Assembly (NCBI GenBank): GCA_958453575.1 | Contig: CAUDYH010000109.1 | Span: 1 to 5,407 of the forward strand | Direction of reading: 5' to 3' | Length of the DNA stretch: 5,407 nt | DNA from: an uncultured Collinsella sp. | GTDB taxonomy: Bacteria > Actinomycetota > Coriobacteriia > Coriobacteriales > Coriobacteriaceae | In this document: piece by piece, positions 1-5,407 of the stretch | Layout of the letters: each line of letters starts with the position of its first letter | Position numbering within the stretch: the stretch's first letter is position 1 | Program-made: the position numbers and the translations under genes | Notes under the pieces: model-generated | Databases searched by the model: none | Told to the model about the DNA's origin: nothing | The model's input: only the letters and a program-made list of their open reading frames with translations

Positions 1-261
1 ACCGGCGAGATCGATATCTCTAACGCCGATAGCCTGCGCAATGCTATCGACCTGGCGCTCGAGCAGCCCACCGAGGCCGTTGAGCTCGATTTTGCCCAGG
101 TGAGCTACATCGATTCGACGGGCATTGGCGTGCTCGTGGGCGCCGCGCACCACGCGGTCGACCACGGCAAGCGCTTTAGCTGCACCAATGTGCAGCCCCC
201 GGTGATGCGCGTGGTCCAGCTGTTAGGTGTCGACCAGGAGATTTCGATCACCGCTGCATAA
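1..261 (+). CDS. STAS-domain anti-sigma-factor antagonist (5' partial)
   Basis: Frame 1 is open from the first base to the TAA at 259-261 and gives 86 residues; the start codon lies upstream of the window. The visible part covers most of a STAS domain of the SpoIIAA/RsbV type. It opens with the strand GEIDIS, followed by a helix (ADSLRNAI), a strand ending in the signature YIDSTGIGVLVG (residues 36-47), and a C-terminal segment with PPVMRVVQLLGV. In this family the serine after the Asp of the D-S-S/T-G motif (here S39, codon 115-117) is phosphorylated by an anti-sigma kinase. The unphosphorylated protein binds that kinase and frees the sigma factor; this is family knowledge. The C-terminus is complete and of usual length, so probably only about 15-25 N-terminal residues are missing. 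No kinase or sigma gene is visible, so the specific partner is unknown. It is cytoplasmic. The family call is firm; the pathway is not. Confidence 0.85.
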   Translation, partial: TGEIDISNADSLRNAIDLALEQPTEAVELDFAQVSYIDSTGIGVLVGAAHHAVDHGKRFSCTNVQPPVMRVVQLLGVDQEISITAA

Positions 262-305
262 TCTTTGCCCCCAAAAGGGCGTGCCGTTTGGCATATGTTT
301 GTGAT

Positions 306-333
306 GCGCTCGGACGTTTTGGCGTCCGGGCGC
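306..333 (+). terminator. 11-bp GC-rich inverted repeat, terminator-like hairpin
   Basis: The arms GCGCTCGGACG (306-316) and CGTCCGGGCGC (323-333) pair over 11 bp with a single T-G wobble, around a six-base loop TTTTGG. It lies 44 bases after the STAS gene stop, in the gap before tatA. This would be a very stable RNA hairpin. There is no T tract after it (the next bases are TATACTT), so it is not a classic intrinsic terminator, though U-poor hairpins are often proposed as terminators in GC-rich Gram-positives. Because it abuts a -10-like box, it could instead be an operator or part of the tatA promoter region. The hairpin is seen directly; the role is inferred. Confidence 0.4.
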
Positions 334-339
334 TATACT
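334..339 (+). promoter_or_regulatory. Putative -10 box for tatA
   Basis: TATACT matches the vegetative -10 consensus TATAAT at five of six positions and is the best such match in the 262-414 gap. It would start transcription near position 346 and leave a leader of about 70 bases before the tatA GTG. No good -35 hexamer is seen 16-18 bases upstream; that stretch falls inside the inverted repeat at 306-333. A sigma-70-type promoter with a weak -35, or one helped by an activator, is possible. Placement before the tatAC-hypA cluster is the main supporting context. Confidence 0.3.
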
Positions 340-404
340 TGACCGAATGAATAGACGAGTTCCGGCCGAATGGCGCGGTGCGGGCTCGACTCACATCGAG
401 CCTT

Positions 405-409
405 GGAGG
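405..409 (+). promoter_or_regulatory. Ribosome binding site that sets the tatA start
   Basis: GGAGG lies five bases upstream of GTG at 415. It is too close to the ATG at 411, which is in another frame and soon hits a stop. It lies inside the coding sequence if translation is assumed to begin at the in-frame ATG at 370. It therefore decides in favour of GTG 415, which also gives the canonical Tat N-terminus MFGIGEGEL. Confidence 0.8.
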
Positions 410-414
410 TATGT

Positions 415-996
415 GTGTTTGGTATTGGAGAGGGTGAGCTCGCGATCATCGTGGTCTTCGGCTTTTTGCTGTTTGGCCCGGATAAGCTCCCACAGATGGG
501 CCGCACGATCGGCCGTGCCATCCGTCAGTTCCGCGAGACGCAGGAAAAGATGACGGCCGTTGTTCAGTCCGAGATAATCGATCCGGTGAGCGAGGCCGCG
601 TCGGCCCCGGTCAAGCCCAAGAAGGCTGCCGTCGATGACGATTCCGATGCAGACGAGGATGCCGTCGAGACGGCTGCGCCCGCAAAGAAGGAGACCTTTG
701 CCGAGCGCCGTGCCCGCCTTGCCGCCGAGAAGGCCGCGAGCGAGGCTGCCACCGAGGGCGAGGGTGCTGCTGAGGAGTCCGAGGCCGAGAGCGCCGAGCC
801 TGCCGCTGCCGCCGAGCCTGTCGTCGAGCCCGAGCCTGCTGCAGAGCCCGCGCCCGAGCCTGACGACCCCACGACGGCTGACCTCTCCGCCCGTCGTCCC
901 CGCCCGCGCACGGCCGTCGTCGCCCAGCTCGCTCGCGAGCTCGAGGCCGAGGACGACGCCGCTGCCGCCGATGCCCCGAAGGGAGGCGATGAGTAA
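415..996 (+). CDS. tatA: Sec-independent translocase subunit TatA/TatB family
   Basis: A 193-residue single-span subunit of the twin-arginine translocase, which moves folded proteins across the cytoplasmic membrane together with TatC. A GTG start at 415 is chosen because GGAGG sits five bases upstream and the product then begins MFGIGEGEL. The in-frame ATG at 370 would add 15 unrelated residues ahead of the membrane helix. Residues 9-20 are the short hydrophobic span, followed by the hinge FGPDKLP (20-26) and an amphipathic helix (about 27-50, GRTIGRAIRQFRETQEK). Residue E8 and the G21-P22 pair are TatB-like, while F20-G21 is TatA-like. Typical TatA proteins are about 60-90 residues long. Here residues 57-193 form a long acidic tail rich in Ala, Glu and Pro, probably disordered, with a basic patch (RRPRPR) before a short charged helix. 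The gene overlaps tatC by one base. The family is certain; TatA versus TatB naming is ambiguous. Confidence 0.9.
   Translation: MFGIGEGELAIIVVFGFLLFGPDKLPQMGRTIGRAIRQFRETQEKMTAVVQSEIIDPVSEAASAPVKPKKAAVDDDSDADEDAVETAAPAKKETFAERRARLAAEKAASEAATEGEGAAEESEAESAEPAAAAEPVVEPEPAAEPAPEPDDPTTADLSARRPRPRTAVVAQLARELEAEDDAAAADAPKGGDE
796..862 (+). repeat. In-frame GAGCCTG heptamer repeats in the tatA tail
   Basis: GAGCCTG occurs four times, at 796-802, 814-820, 832-838 and 856-862. The start-to-start spacings are 18, 18 and 24 bases, all multiples of three. They encode the Glu-Pro units of the Ala/Pro/Glu-rich tail. The surrounding sequence (about 700-870) is generally built from GCC, GAG and CCC codons. 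This degenerate low-complexity tract is likely prone to in-frame length change between strains. There is no sign that it is a mobile element or a protein-binding array. Confidence 0.55.
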
Positions 997-1787
997 TGCC
1001 TATCGGACCTGCGCGCATGCCGCTTTTCGATCATCTGGGAGAGCTTCGTCGCCGCTTGACCATCGTGGTCGTGTCGGTGTTTGCCGCCGCCATCGTGCTG
1101 TATTTCGCCACACCCGTGGTGCTCGACATCTTGGAAGACCCCATCCGCTCCTTTGTGCCGGACGGTAAGTTCTACATCACCACCACGCTCGGCGGCTTTG
1201 GCCTGCGCTTCTCGCTGGCCATCAAGATGGCCGTGGTCATGTGCACGCCCATGATCATCTGGCAGATTCTGGCATTTTTCCTGCCGGCACTGCGTCCCAA
1301 CGAGCGCAAATGGGTCGTGCCCACGGTGCTCGCCTCGACGGTGCTGTTCTTCCTGGGCGCTATCTTCTGCTACTTCATCATCATCCCTGCAGGCTTTGAG
1401 TGGCTCATCGGCGAGACTTCGGCCGTCGCCACGGCGCTGCCCGATCTGGAGAACTACGTCAACATGGAGCTGCTCTTTATGATCGGCTTTGGTGTGGCGT
1501 TCGAGCTGCCGCTCATCATCTTCTACCTGTCCGTCTTCCACATCGTGTCCTACGCTGCCTTCCGCAGTGCCTGGCGTTATGTATACGTTGGCCTGCTTGT
1601 GGGCTCGGCCGTGATCACGCCCGACGGCTCGCCCGTCACGCTGGGTCTTATGTACGGCGCCTTGCTCTCGCTCTACGAGATCTCGCTCGCCATCGCCCGC
1701 GTGGTCATCACCGCGCGCGAGGGCAAGGAGGGCCTGTTCGTGAGCCGTCTGGACCTGTTCTCGGACGATGAGGACGACGAGGAGTAA
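996..1787 (+). CDS. tatC: Sec-independent protein translocase TatC
   Basis: This is the polytopic core of the twin-arginine translocase, which binds the RR signal peptide and recruits TatA. The product is 263 residues, close to the usual length of about 250-260. Hallmarks visible are the N-terminal cytoplasmic motif DHLGELRRRL (12-21), the first cytoplasmic loop PALRPNERK (97-105) with E103, the membrane motif GVAFELP with E170, and TPDGSP (208-213) before the last helix. Six membrane spans fall near 22-41, 74-99, 108-134, 157-183, 193-208 and 212-235. The ATG at 996 overlaps the tatA TAA by one base (TAATG). GGGAGG at 981-986 lies nine bases upstream, favouring this start over the Met at residue 8, which has no Shine-Dalgarno site. 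The C-terminus ends in a strongly acidic run of Asp and Glu (residues 257-263). Only one TatA-type gene accompanies it here, so the local system looks like a minimal TatA-TatC pair. Identity is very secure. Confidence 0.96.
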   Translation: MPIGPARMPLFDHLGELRRRLTIVVVSVFAAAIVLYFATPVVLDILEDPIRSFVPDGKFYITTTLGGFGLRFSLAIKMAVVMCTPMIIWQILAFFLPALRPNERKWVVPTVLASTVLFFLGAIFCYFIIIPAGFEWLIGETSAVATALPDLENYVNMELLFMIGFGVAFELPLIIFYLSVFHIVSYAAFRSAWRYVYVGLLVGSAVITPDGSPVTLGLMYGALLSLYEISLAIARVVITAREGKEGLFVSRLDLFSDDEDDEE

Positions 1788-1793
1788 ATCGGT

Positions 1794-2150
1794 ATGCACG
1801 AGGTTGGCATTGTCAACGGCATACTCGATACAGTGATTCGCGCGGCGCGTGGGGCGGGGGCCTCGCGCGCCGTTTTGGTGACGCTGCGTATCGGGGATAT
1901 GACCGAAGTTGTGCGCGAGGCGCTCGACTTTGCGTGGGAGACGTTTCGCGACGAGGATCCGCTCACGCGCGGCTGCGAGCTTGCGGTGGAGGAGATCCAT
2001 CCGCAAAGCGAATGTCTGGACTGCGGCGAGGTCTTTGACCACGACCGCTTCCATTGCCGCTGCCCCCAATGCGGCGGCGCCAACGTGCGCCTGCTACATG
2101 GTCGCGAGCTCGACATCGCAAGTATCGAAATCGAAACCCCCGACGATTAG
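1794..2150 (+). CDS. hypA: Hydrogenase nickel-incorporation protein HypA
   Basis: A 118-residue cytoplasmic nickel metallochaperone, the normal length for the family, which works with HypB to insert nickel into the large subunit of [NiFe]-hydrogenase. The N-terminus is MHE, where His2 and the amino terminus form the nickel site in studied HypA proteins. The zinc site is seen as C74-x2-C77 and C90-x2-C93, the usual two-CxxC arrangement with 12 residues between. An extra Cys, C88, lies two residues before C90 and may be neutral. The core segments LRIGDMTEVV, ALDFAWE and a C-terminal IASIEIE strand fit the fold. The ATG is six bases after the tatC stop. AGGAG at 1780-1784, inside the tatC end, gives a nine-base spacing, so the two genes are probably co-transcribed and translationally coupled. 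HybF-type paralogues share these features. No hydrogenase structural gene is in the window, so the target enzyme is not known. Confidence 0.95.
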   Translation: MHEVGIVNGILDTVIRAARGAGASRAVLVTLRIGDMTEVVREALDFAWETFRDEDPLTRGCELAVEEIHPQSECLDCGEVFDHDRFHCRCPQCGGANVRLLHGRELDIASIEIETPDD

Positions 2151-2205
2151 CCCGCTAGCCATCTGGTGATGGGTTATAAAGGGGCCAAAGTAAGGAGCGC
2201 TAAGT

Positions 2206-2889
2206 ATGGCCGAGAAAACGATTGATATCGCATCGCCGATTCTGTCGCGCAACGAGCGCCTGGCAGATCAGCTGCGTCAGCGATTTAATGAGACAAACAC
2301 CTATGTGATCAATGTGCTGTCGAGCCCCGGTTCGGGCAAGACCACCACGATCCTGGGCACCAACGAGCGCCTGCGCGACAAGGCCGGCTTGCGCTGCGCC
2401 GTCATCGAGGGCGATATTGCCTCGGATGTCGACGCCATCACCATGAAGGAAGCCGGCATGCCCGCCATCCAGATCAACACGGGCGGCCTGTGCCACCTCG
2501 AGGGCAACATGATCATGGAGGCCGTTGACGCGTTCGACCAGGCGGTGGGCCTTCAAAACATCGATGTCATCTTTATCGAAAACGTGGGCAACCTGGTCTG
2601 CCCGGTCGACTTTGACCTGGGCGAGAACCTGTCCATCATGATTCTCTCGGTGCCCGAGGGCGACGACAAGCCCATTAAGTACCCGGGCATCTTCCAGCAC
2701 GCCGGCGCGCAGCTGCTCAATAAGGTCGACGTGGCCCCGGCTTTCGATTTTGACATGGATAGGTATACTAAGACACTCGATGACCTCAATCCGCAGGCGC
2801 CGCGGTTTGCCGTGAGCGCGCGCAAGGGCGAGGGCATGGATGCCTGGTGCGATTGGCTCATCGGGCAGATCGAGCAAGCAAGGGCGTAA
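2206..2889 (+). CDS. hypB: Hydrogenase nickel-incorporation GTPase HypB
   Basis: A 227-residue SIMIBI-class GTPase that couples GTP hydrolysis to nickel delivery with HypA during [NiFe]-hydrogenase maturation. Motifs in order are the P-loop SSPGSGKT (39-46), EGD at 68-70, the metal-site segment containing C96-H97, FIENVGNLVCP (123-133) with C132, the SVPEGDDKPIKYP stretch (148-160), and the G4 motif NKVD (172-175). C96, H97 and C132 match the G-domain nickel/zinc site known from other HypB proteins. The N-terminal CxxCGC nickel motif of the E. coli protein is absent, as is the His-rich tract of HypB proteins that store nickel, so this is a compact form. AAGGAG at 2192-2197 lies eight bases before the ATG. 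The gene follows hypA after 55 bases and may share its transcript. Hydrogenase structural genes and hypCDEF are not in the window. The identity is secure. Confidence 0.96.
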   Translation: MAEKTIDIASPILSRNERLADQLRQRFNETNTYVINVLSSPGSGKTTTILGTNERLRDKAGLRCAVIEGDIASDVDAITMKEAGMPAIQINTGGLCHLEGNMIMEAVDAFDQAVGLQNIDVIFIENVGNLVCPVDFDLGENLSIMILSVPEGDDKPIKYPGIFQHAGAQLLNKVDVAPAFDFDMDRYTKTLDDLNPQAPRFAVSARKGEGMDAWCDWLIGQIEQARA

Positions 2890-2932
2890 ATCGGCCGCCA
2901 TACGGGCGGGCGTAGCCGCAGAGACACGAGAT

Positions 2933-2937
2933 AGGAG
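2933..2937 (+). promoter_or_regulatory. Ribosome binding site that sets the topoisomerase TTG start
   Basis: AGGAG lies six bases before TTG at 2944. The product then begins MKLIIAEKND, the expected first strand of the TOPRIM domain with its catalytic Glu. Any in-frame ATG further downstream would remove that strand, so the TTG start is strongly preferred. Confidence 0.75.
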
Positions 2938-2943
2938 CCTCTT

Positions 2944-5407
2944 TTGAAGCTCATCATCGCCGAGAAAAACGACGCCGCGCGTCAGATCGCCGAGCGTCTG
3001 TCCACGGGCAAACCCAAAAAGGATAAGGTGTACAACACCGCCATCTACCGTTTTGAGTGGAAGGGCGAGGAGTGCGTGACTATCGGCCTGGCCGGTCACA
3101 TCCTTGCGCCCGATTTTTGCGACAGCGTGCTGTTCGATAAAAAGCTGGGCTGGTATTCGGTTACTGAGGACGGCGAGATGCTGCCGGCCGACATGCCCGA
3201 TGGCCTGGCGCGCCCGCCCTATGACACCAAGCGCAAGCCGTTTCTTGCCGACGGTATCTCCATCAAGGGCTGGAAGCTTGAGAGTCTGCCCTACCTCACC
3301 TGGGCACCCGTCATTAAGCTGCCGGCCGAGAAGGAGCTCATCCGCTCGCTCAAGAACCTCGCCAAAAAGTCCGACAGCGTCATCATCGCTACGGACTTCG
3401 ATCGCGAGGGCGAGCTGATCGGTTCGGACGCCCTCAACAAGGTGCGCGAGGTTGCGCCGGACTTGCCGGTCGCCCGCGCCCAGTATTCTTCGTTTACCAA
3501 GGCCGAGATCACGCAGGCCTTCGATAACCTTGTCTCGCTCGACCAGAACCTGGCCGACGCCGGCGAGAGCCGTCAGCACATCGACCTTATCTGGGGCGCG
3601 GTGCTCACGCGCTATCTGACGCTCGCCAAGTTTGGTGGCTTTGGTAACGTACGCTCTGCCGGCCGCGTGCAGACGCCGACGCTCGCCTTGGTGGTCGAGC
3701 GCGAGCGCGAGCGCATGGCGTTTGTGCCCGAGGACTATTGGCAGATCCGCGGCATGGGCGCCGCACAGGGTGCTGCCGAGGATGACCGCTTTAAGATCGC
3801 GCACAAGACGGCGCGCTTTACCGACAAGGATGCTGCTGAGACGGCGTACGGCCATGTTGACGGCGTCGCGACGGCAACCGTCGCCGCGGTGACCAAGCGC
3901 TCCCGCAAGCAGCAGCCGCCCACGCCGTTTGCGACCACCTCGCTGCAGGCCGCCGCCGCTGCCGAGGGCATCTCGCCTGCGCGTACCATGCGCATCGCCG
4001 AGTCCCTCTACATGGCGGGCCTTATCAGCTACCCGCGTGTCGACAACACCGTGTATCCCGCGACGCTCGATTTGGGCGCCGTGGTGAGTGACCTGGCAAA
4101 GATCAACCCGGCGCTGGCGCCCGTGTGCAAAAAGGTACTCGCTGGTCCCATGAAGCCCACGCGCGGTAAAGTCGAGACCACCGACCACCCGCCTATCTAC
4201 CCCACGGGCGAGGGCGATCCGTCCACGCTCGACGGCGGTCAGCGCAAGCTCTACGACCTCATCGCCCGTCGCTTCCTGGCGACGCTTATGGGTCCCGCGA
4301 CCATCGAGAACACCAAGCTTGAGCTCGACGTGAACGGTGAGCCGTTCGTGGCTTCGGGCGATGTGCTCGTGACTCCGGGCTTCCGCGAGGCGTATCCGTA
4401 TGGACTTAAGCGCGATGAGCAGATGCCGCCGCTGGAGCAGGGCGATACGGTCGACGTGTTCGACATTAAACTCGAGGCCAAGCAGACCGAGCCGCCCGCG
4501 CGCTACAGCCAGGGCAAGCTCGTGCAGGAGATGGAAAAGCGCGGCTTGGGTACCAAGTCCACGCGTGCGAGCATCATCGAGCGCCTGTATGCCGTGCGCT
4601 ATCTCAAAAATGATCCCGTTGAGCCGAGCCAGCTGGGCATCGCCATCATCGACGCGCTGACGCAATTTGCCCCGCGCATCACGAGCCCCGATATGACCAG
4701 TGAGCTCGACGGCGACATGACCCGCGTGGAGCGCGGCGAGGATACCGAAGAGCATGTCGTGACGCACTCGCGCGCGCTGCTGGCTGGCGTGCTCGACGAG
4801 CTGCTCAAGCACACGCAGGAGCTGGGCGACGCCATCAGCGACGCCGTCACGGCCGATGCGCGCGTGGGCGCTTGCCCCAAGTGCGGCAAGGACTTGGTTA
4901 TGAAGACGAGCGCCAAGACCCGTGGCAGCTTTATCGGCTGCATGGGCTGGCCCGACTGCGATGTGACCTATCCGGTGCCGAGCGGCGTCAAGGTGAGCCC
5001 GCTCGAGGGCGAGGCAGCCGTGTGCCCCGAGTGCGGCGCGCCGCGCATTAAGTGCCAGCCGTTCCGCCAGAAGGCCTTCGAGATTTGCGTGAACCCCACG
5101 TGCCCCACCAACTACGAGCCTGACCTTAAGGTGGGCGAGTGCAAGGTGTGTGCCGAGGCCGGACGCCATGGCGATCTGATTGCGCACAAGAGCGAGAAGA
5201 GCGGCAAGCGCTTTATCCGCTGCACCAACTACGATGACTGCGGCGTGAGCTATCCTCTGCCGGCGCGCGGTAAGCTCGAGGCGACGGGTGAGACTTGCCC
5301 CGAGTGCGGCGCTCCCATCGTGGTGGTCAACACGGCGCGCGGCCCGTGGCGCATCTGCGTGAACATGGACTGCCCGACCAAGGAGAAGAAGCCCGCCCGC
5401 GGTCGCA
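2944..5407 (+). CDS. topA: Type IA DNA topoisomerase, archaeal-type TopA (3' partial)
   Basis: An ATP-independent type IA topoisomerase, which cuts one strand through a 5'-phosphotyrosine and relaxes negative supercoils. The gene runs off the window after 821 codons. The TOPRIM domain (about 1-165) has the first-strand Glu in IIAEKND and the acidic triad D151-x-D153-x-E155. The core follows, with AGESRQHIDLIWGA near 195, SAGRVQTPTL (238-247), the active-site tyrosine Y363 in ISYPRVDNTVYP, HPPIYPTG (415-422) with the conserved His, and ARYSQGKLVQEMEKRGLGTK near 520. HPPI, the RYSQ...GLGTKSTR block and SYPR are typical of the archaeal-style TopA subfamily also found in some bacteria, rather than of the main bacterial TopA. 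The C-terminal part carries four tetracysteine zinc fingers: C644/647/666/672, C694/697/715/720, C733/736/760/766 and C785/788/805/810. The last residues turn basic (KEKKPARGR), suggesting a basic tail beyond the edge. Val366 replaces the Thr usual after the Arg of the active-site motif. The symbol topA is by subfamily; a second, standard topA may exist elsewhere. Confidence 0.92.
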   Translation, partial: MKLIIAEKNDAARQIAERLSTGKPKKDKVYNTAIYRFEWKGEECVTIGLAGHILAPDFCDSVLFDKKLGWYSVTEDGEMLPADMPDGLARPPYDTKRKPFLADGISIKGWKLESLPYLTWAPVIKLPAEKELIRSLKNLAKKSDSVIIATDFDREGELIGSDALNKVREVAPDLPVARAQYSSFTKAEITQAFDNLVSLDQNLADAGESRQHIDLIWGAVLTRYLTLAKFGGFGNVRSAGRVQTPTLALVVERERERMAFVPEDYWQIRGMGAAQGAAEDDRFKIAHKTARFTDKDAAETAYGHVDGVATATVAAVTKRSRKQQPPTPFATTSLQAAAAAEGISPARTMRIAESLYMAGLISYPRVDNTVYPATLDLGAVVSDLAKINPALAPVCKKVLAGPMKPTRGKVETTDHPPIYPTGEGDPSTLDGGQRKLYDLIARRFLATLMGPATIENTKLELDVNGEPFVASGDVLVTPGFREAYPYGLKRDEQMPPLEQGDTVDVFDIKLEAKQTEPPARYSQGKLVQEMEKRGLGTKSTRASIIERLYAVRYLKNDPVEPSQLGIAIIDALTQFAPRITSPDMTSELDGDMTRVERGEDTEEHVVTHSRALLAGVLDELLKHTQELGDAISDAVTADARVGACPKCGKDLVMKTSAKTRGSFIGCMGWPDCDVTYPVPSGVKVSPLEGEAAVCPECGAPRIKCQPFRQKAFEICVNPTCPTNYEPDLKVGECKVCAEAGRHGDLIAHKSEKSGKRFIRCTNYDDCGVSYPLPARGKLEATGETCPECGAPIVVVNTARGPWRICVNMDCPTKEKKPARGR
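4873..5373 (+). other. Duplicated zinc-finger pair in the topoisomerase C-terminal region
   Basis: Residues 644-810 of the topoisomerase form two copies of a two-finger unit. Fingers 1 and 3 share the pattern CxxC, then a Phe-Ile-x-Cys strand, then CxVxYPxP (D-V-T-Y-P-V-P and G-V-S-Y-P-L-P). Fingers 2 and 4 share CPECGAP, then an Arg, then ICVNxxCP. The alternation A-B-A-B, not four equal fingers, points to an internal tandem duplication of an A-B unit. In type IA enzymes such fingers bind single-stranded DNA and can contact RNA polymerase. The pattern is seen directly; the role is by family. Confidence 0.75.

Noticed and set aside
267..292. Short GCCC/GGGC and GCC/GGC hairpins just after the STAS gene
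   Set aside because: Stems of three to four bp are too weak; the 306-333 inverted repeat is the better terminator candidate.
370..414. N-terminal extension of tatA from ATG 370
   Set aside because: The 15 added residues contain no Tat feature and would place the GGAGG site inside the coding region; GTG 415 gives the canonical N-terminus.
635..1168. A plus-strand Pro/Arg/Ser-rich open frame inside tatA
   Set aside because: This is a frame-shifted reading of the GCC/GAG-rich tail, without a ribosome binding site or plausible domain.
564..2069. A 501-codon minus-strand open frame across tatA, tatC and hypA
   Set aside because: It lies in register with tatC and hypA codons and arises from the same codon bias. 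Its low-complexity Ser/Ala part mirrors the tatA tail.
2159..2180. Small CCATC/GATGG hairpin and TATAAA box before hypB
   Set aside because: The stem is only five bp with no T tract, and TATAAA has no -35 partner at a normal distance. A weak internal promoter remains possible but is not supported.
2895..2914. CCGCC/GGCGG hairpin between hypB and the topoisomerase gene
   Set aside because: A five-bp stem without a T run, competing with an alternative TACG/CGTA pairing, is expected by chance at this GC content.
2200..5187. A 995-codon open frame on the minus strand across hypB and the topoisomerase gene
   Set aside because: It is exactly in register with the sense codons of both genes. Its stops would need sense TTA, CTA or TCA codons, which this GC-rich genome rarely uses. 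The translation is rich in Arg, His, Leu and Ala with no recognisable domain, while the sense strand carries complete conserved motifs.

Overview
The window is a GC-rich, densely coded bacterial segment in which every supported gene reads on the + strand. Codon choice (rare TTA, CTA and TCA codons), GTG and TTG starts with strong Shine-Dalgarno sites, and the mix of an Actinobacteria-like STAS antagonist, a two-gene Tat operon, HypA/HypB and an archaeal-type type IA topoisomerase suggest a gut-type Coriobacteriia member such as Collinsella. That placement is inferred from protein style and gene content. No taxonomic marker is present.

Layout: (1) 1-261, the 3' part of a STAS-domain anti-sigma-factor antagonist gene, cut by the window start. 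(2) 262-414, a 153-base gap with a strong 11-bp inverted repeat (306-333) running straight into a TATACT -10-like box (334-339), then the tatA ribosome binding site. (3) 415-996, a TatA/TatB-family gene with a very long acidic Ala/Glu/Pro tail. (4) 996-1787, tatC, overlapping the tatA stop by one base (TAATG). (5) 1794-2150, hypA, six bases after tatC. (6) 2206-2889, hypB, with its own Shine-Dalgarno site after a 55-base gap. (7) 2944 to the window end, most of a type IA DNA topoisomerase gene with a TTG start, encoding 821 residues before the sequence stops, including four tetracysteine zinc fingers.

The middle of the window makes functional sense. TatA and TatC form a minimal twin-arginine translocase that exports folded, cofactor-loaded proteins. 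HypA and HypB deliver nickel to [NiFe]-hydrogenase precursors, and some hydrogenases are classic Tat cargo. The tight tatA-tatC-hypA packing suggests one transcript that may continue into hypB. The topoisomerase looks like a co-directional housekeeping neighbour, not part of that pathway.

I see no CRISPR array, insertion sequence, tRNA, rRNA or obvious foreign island, and no convincing previously undescribed system. The most notable observations are a Tat subunit carrying TatA and TatB signature residues together, the duplicated two-finger module at the C-terminal end of the topoisomerase, and the hairpin that abuts the tatA promoter-like box.
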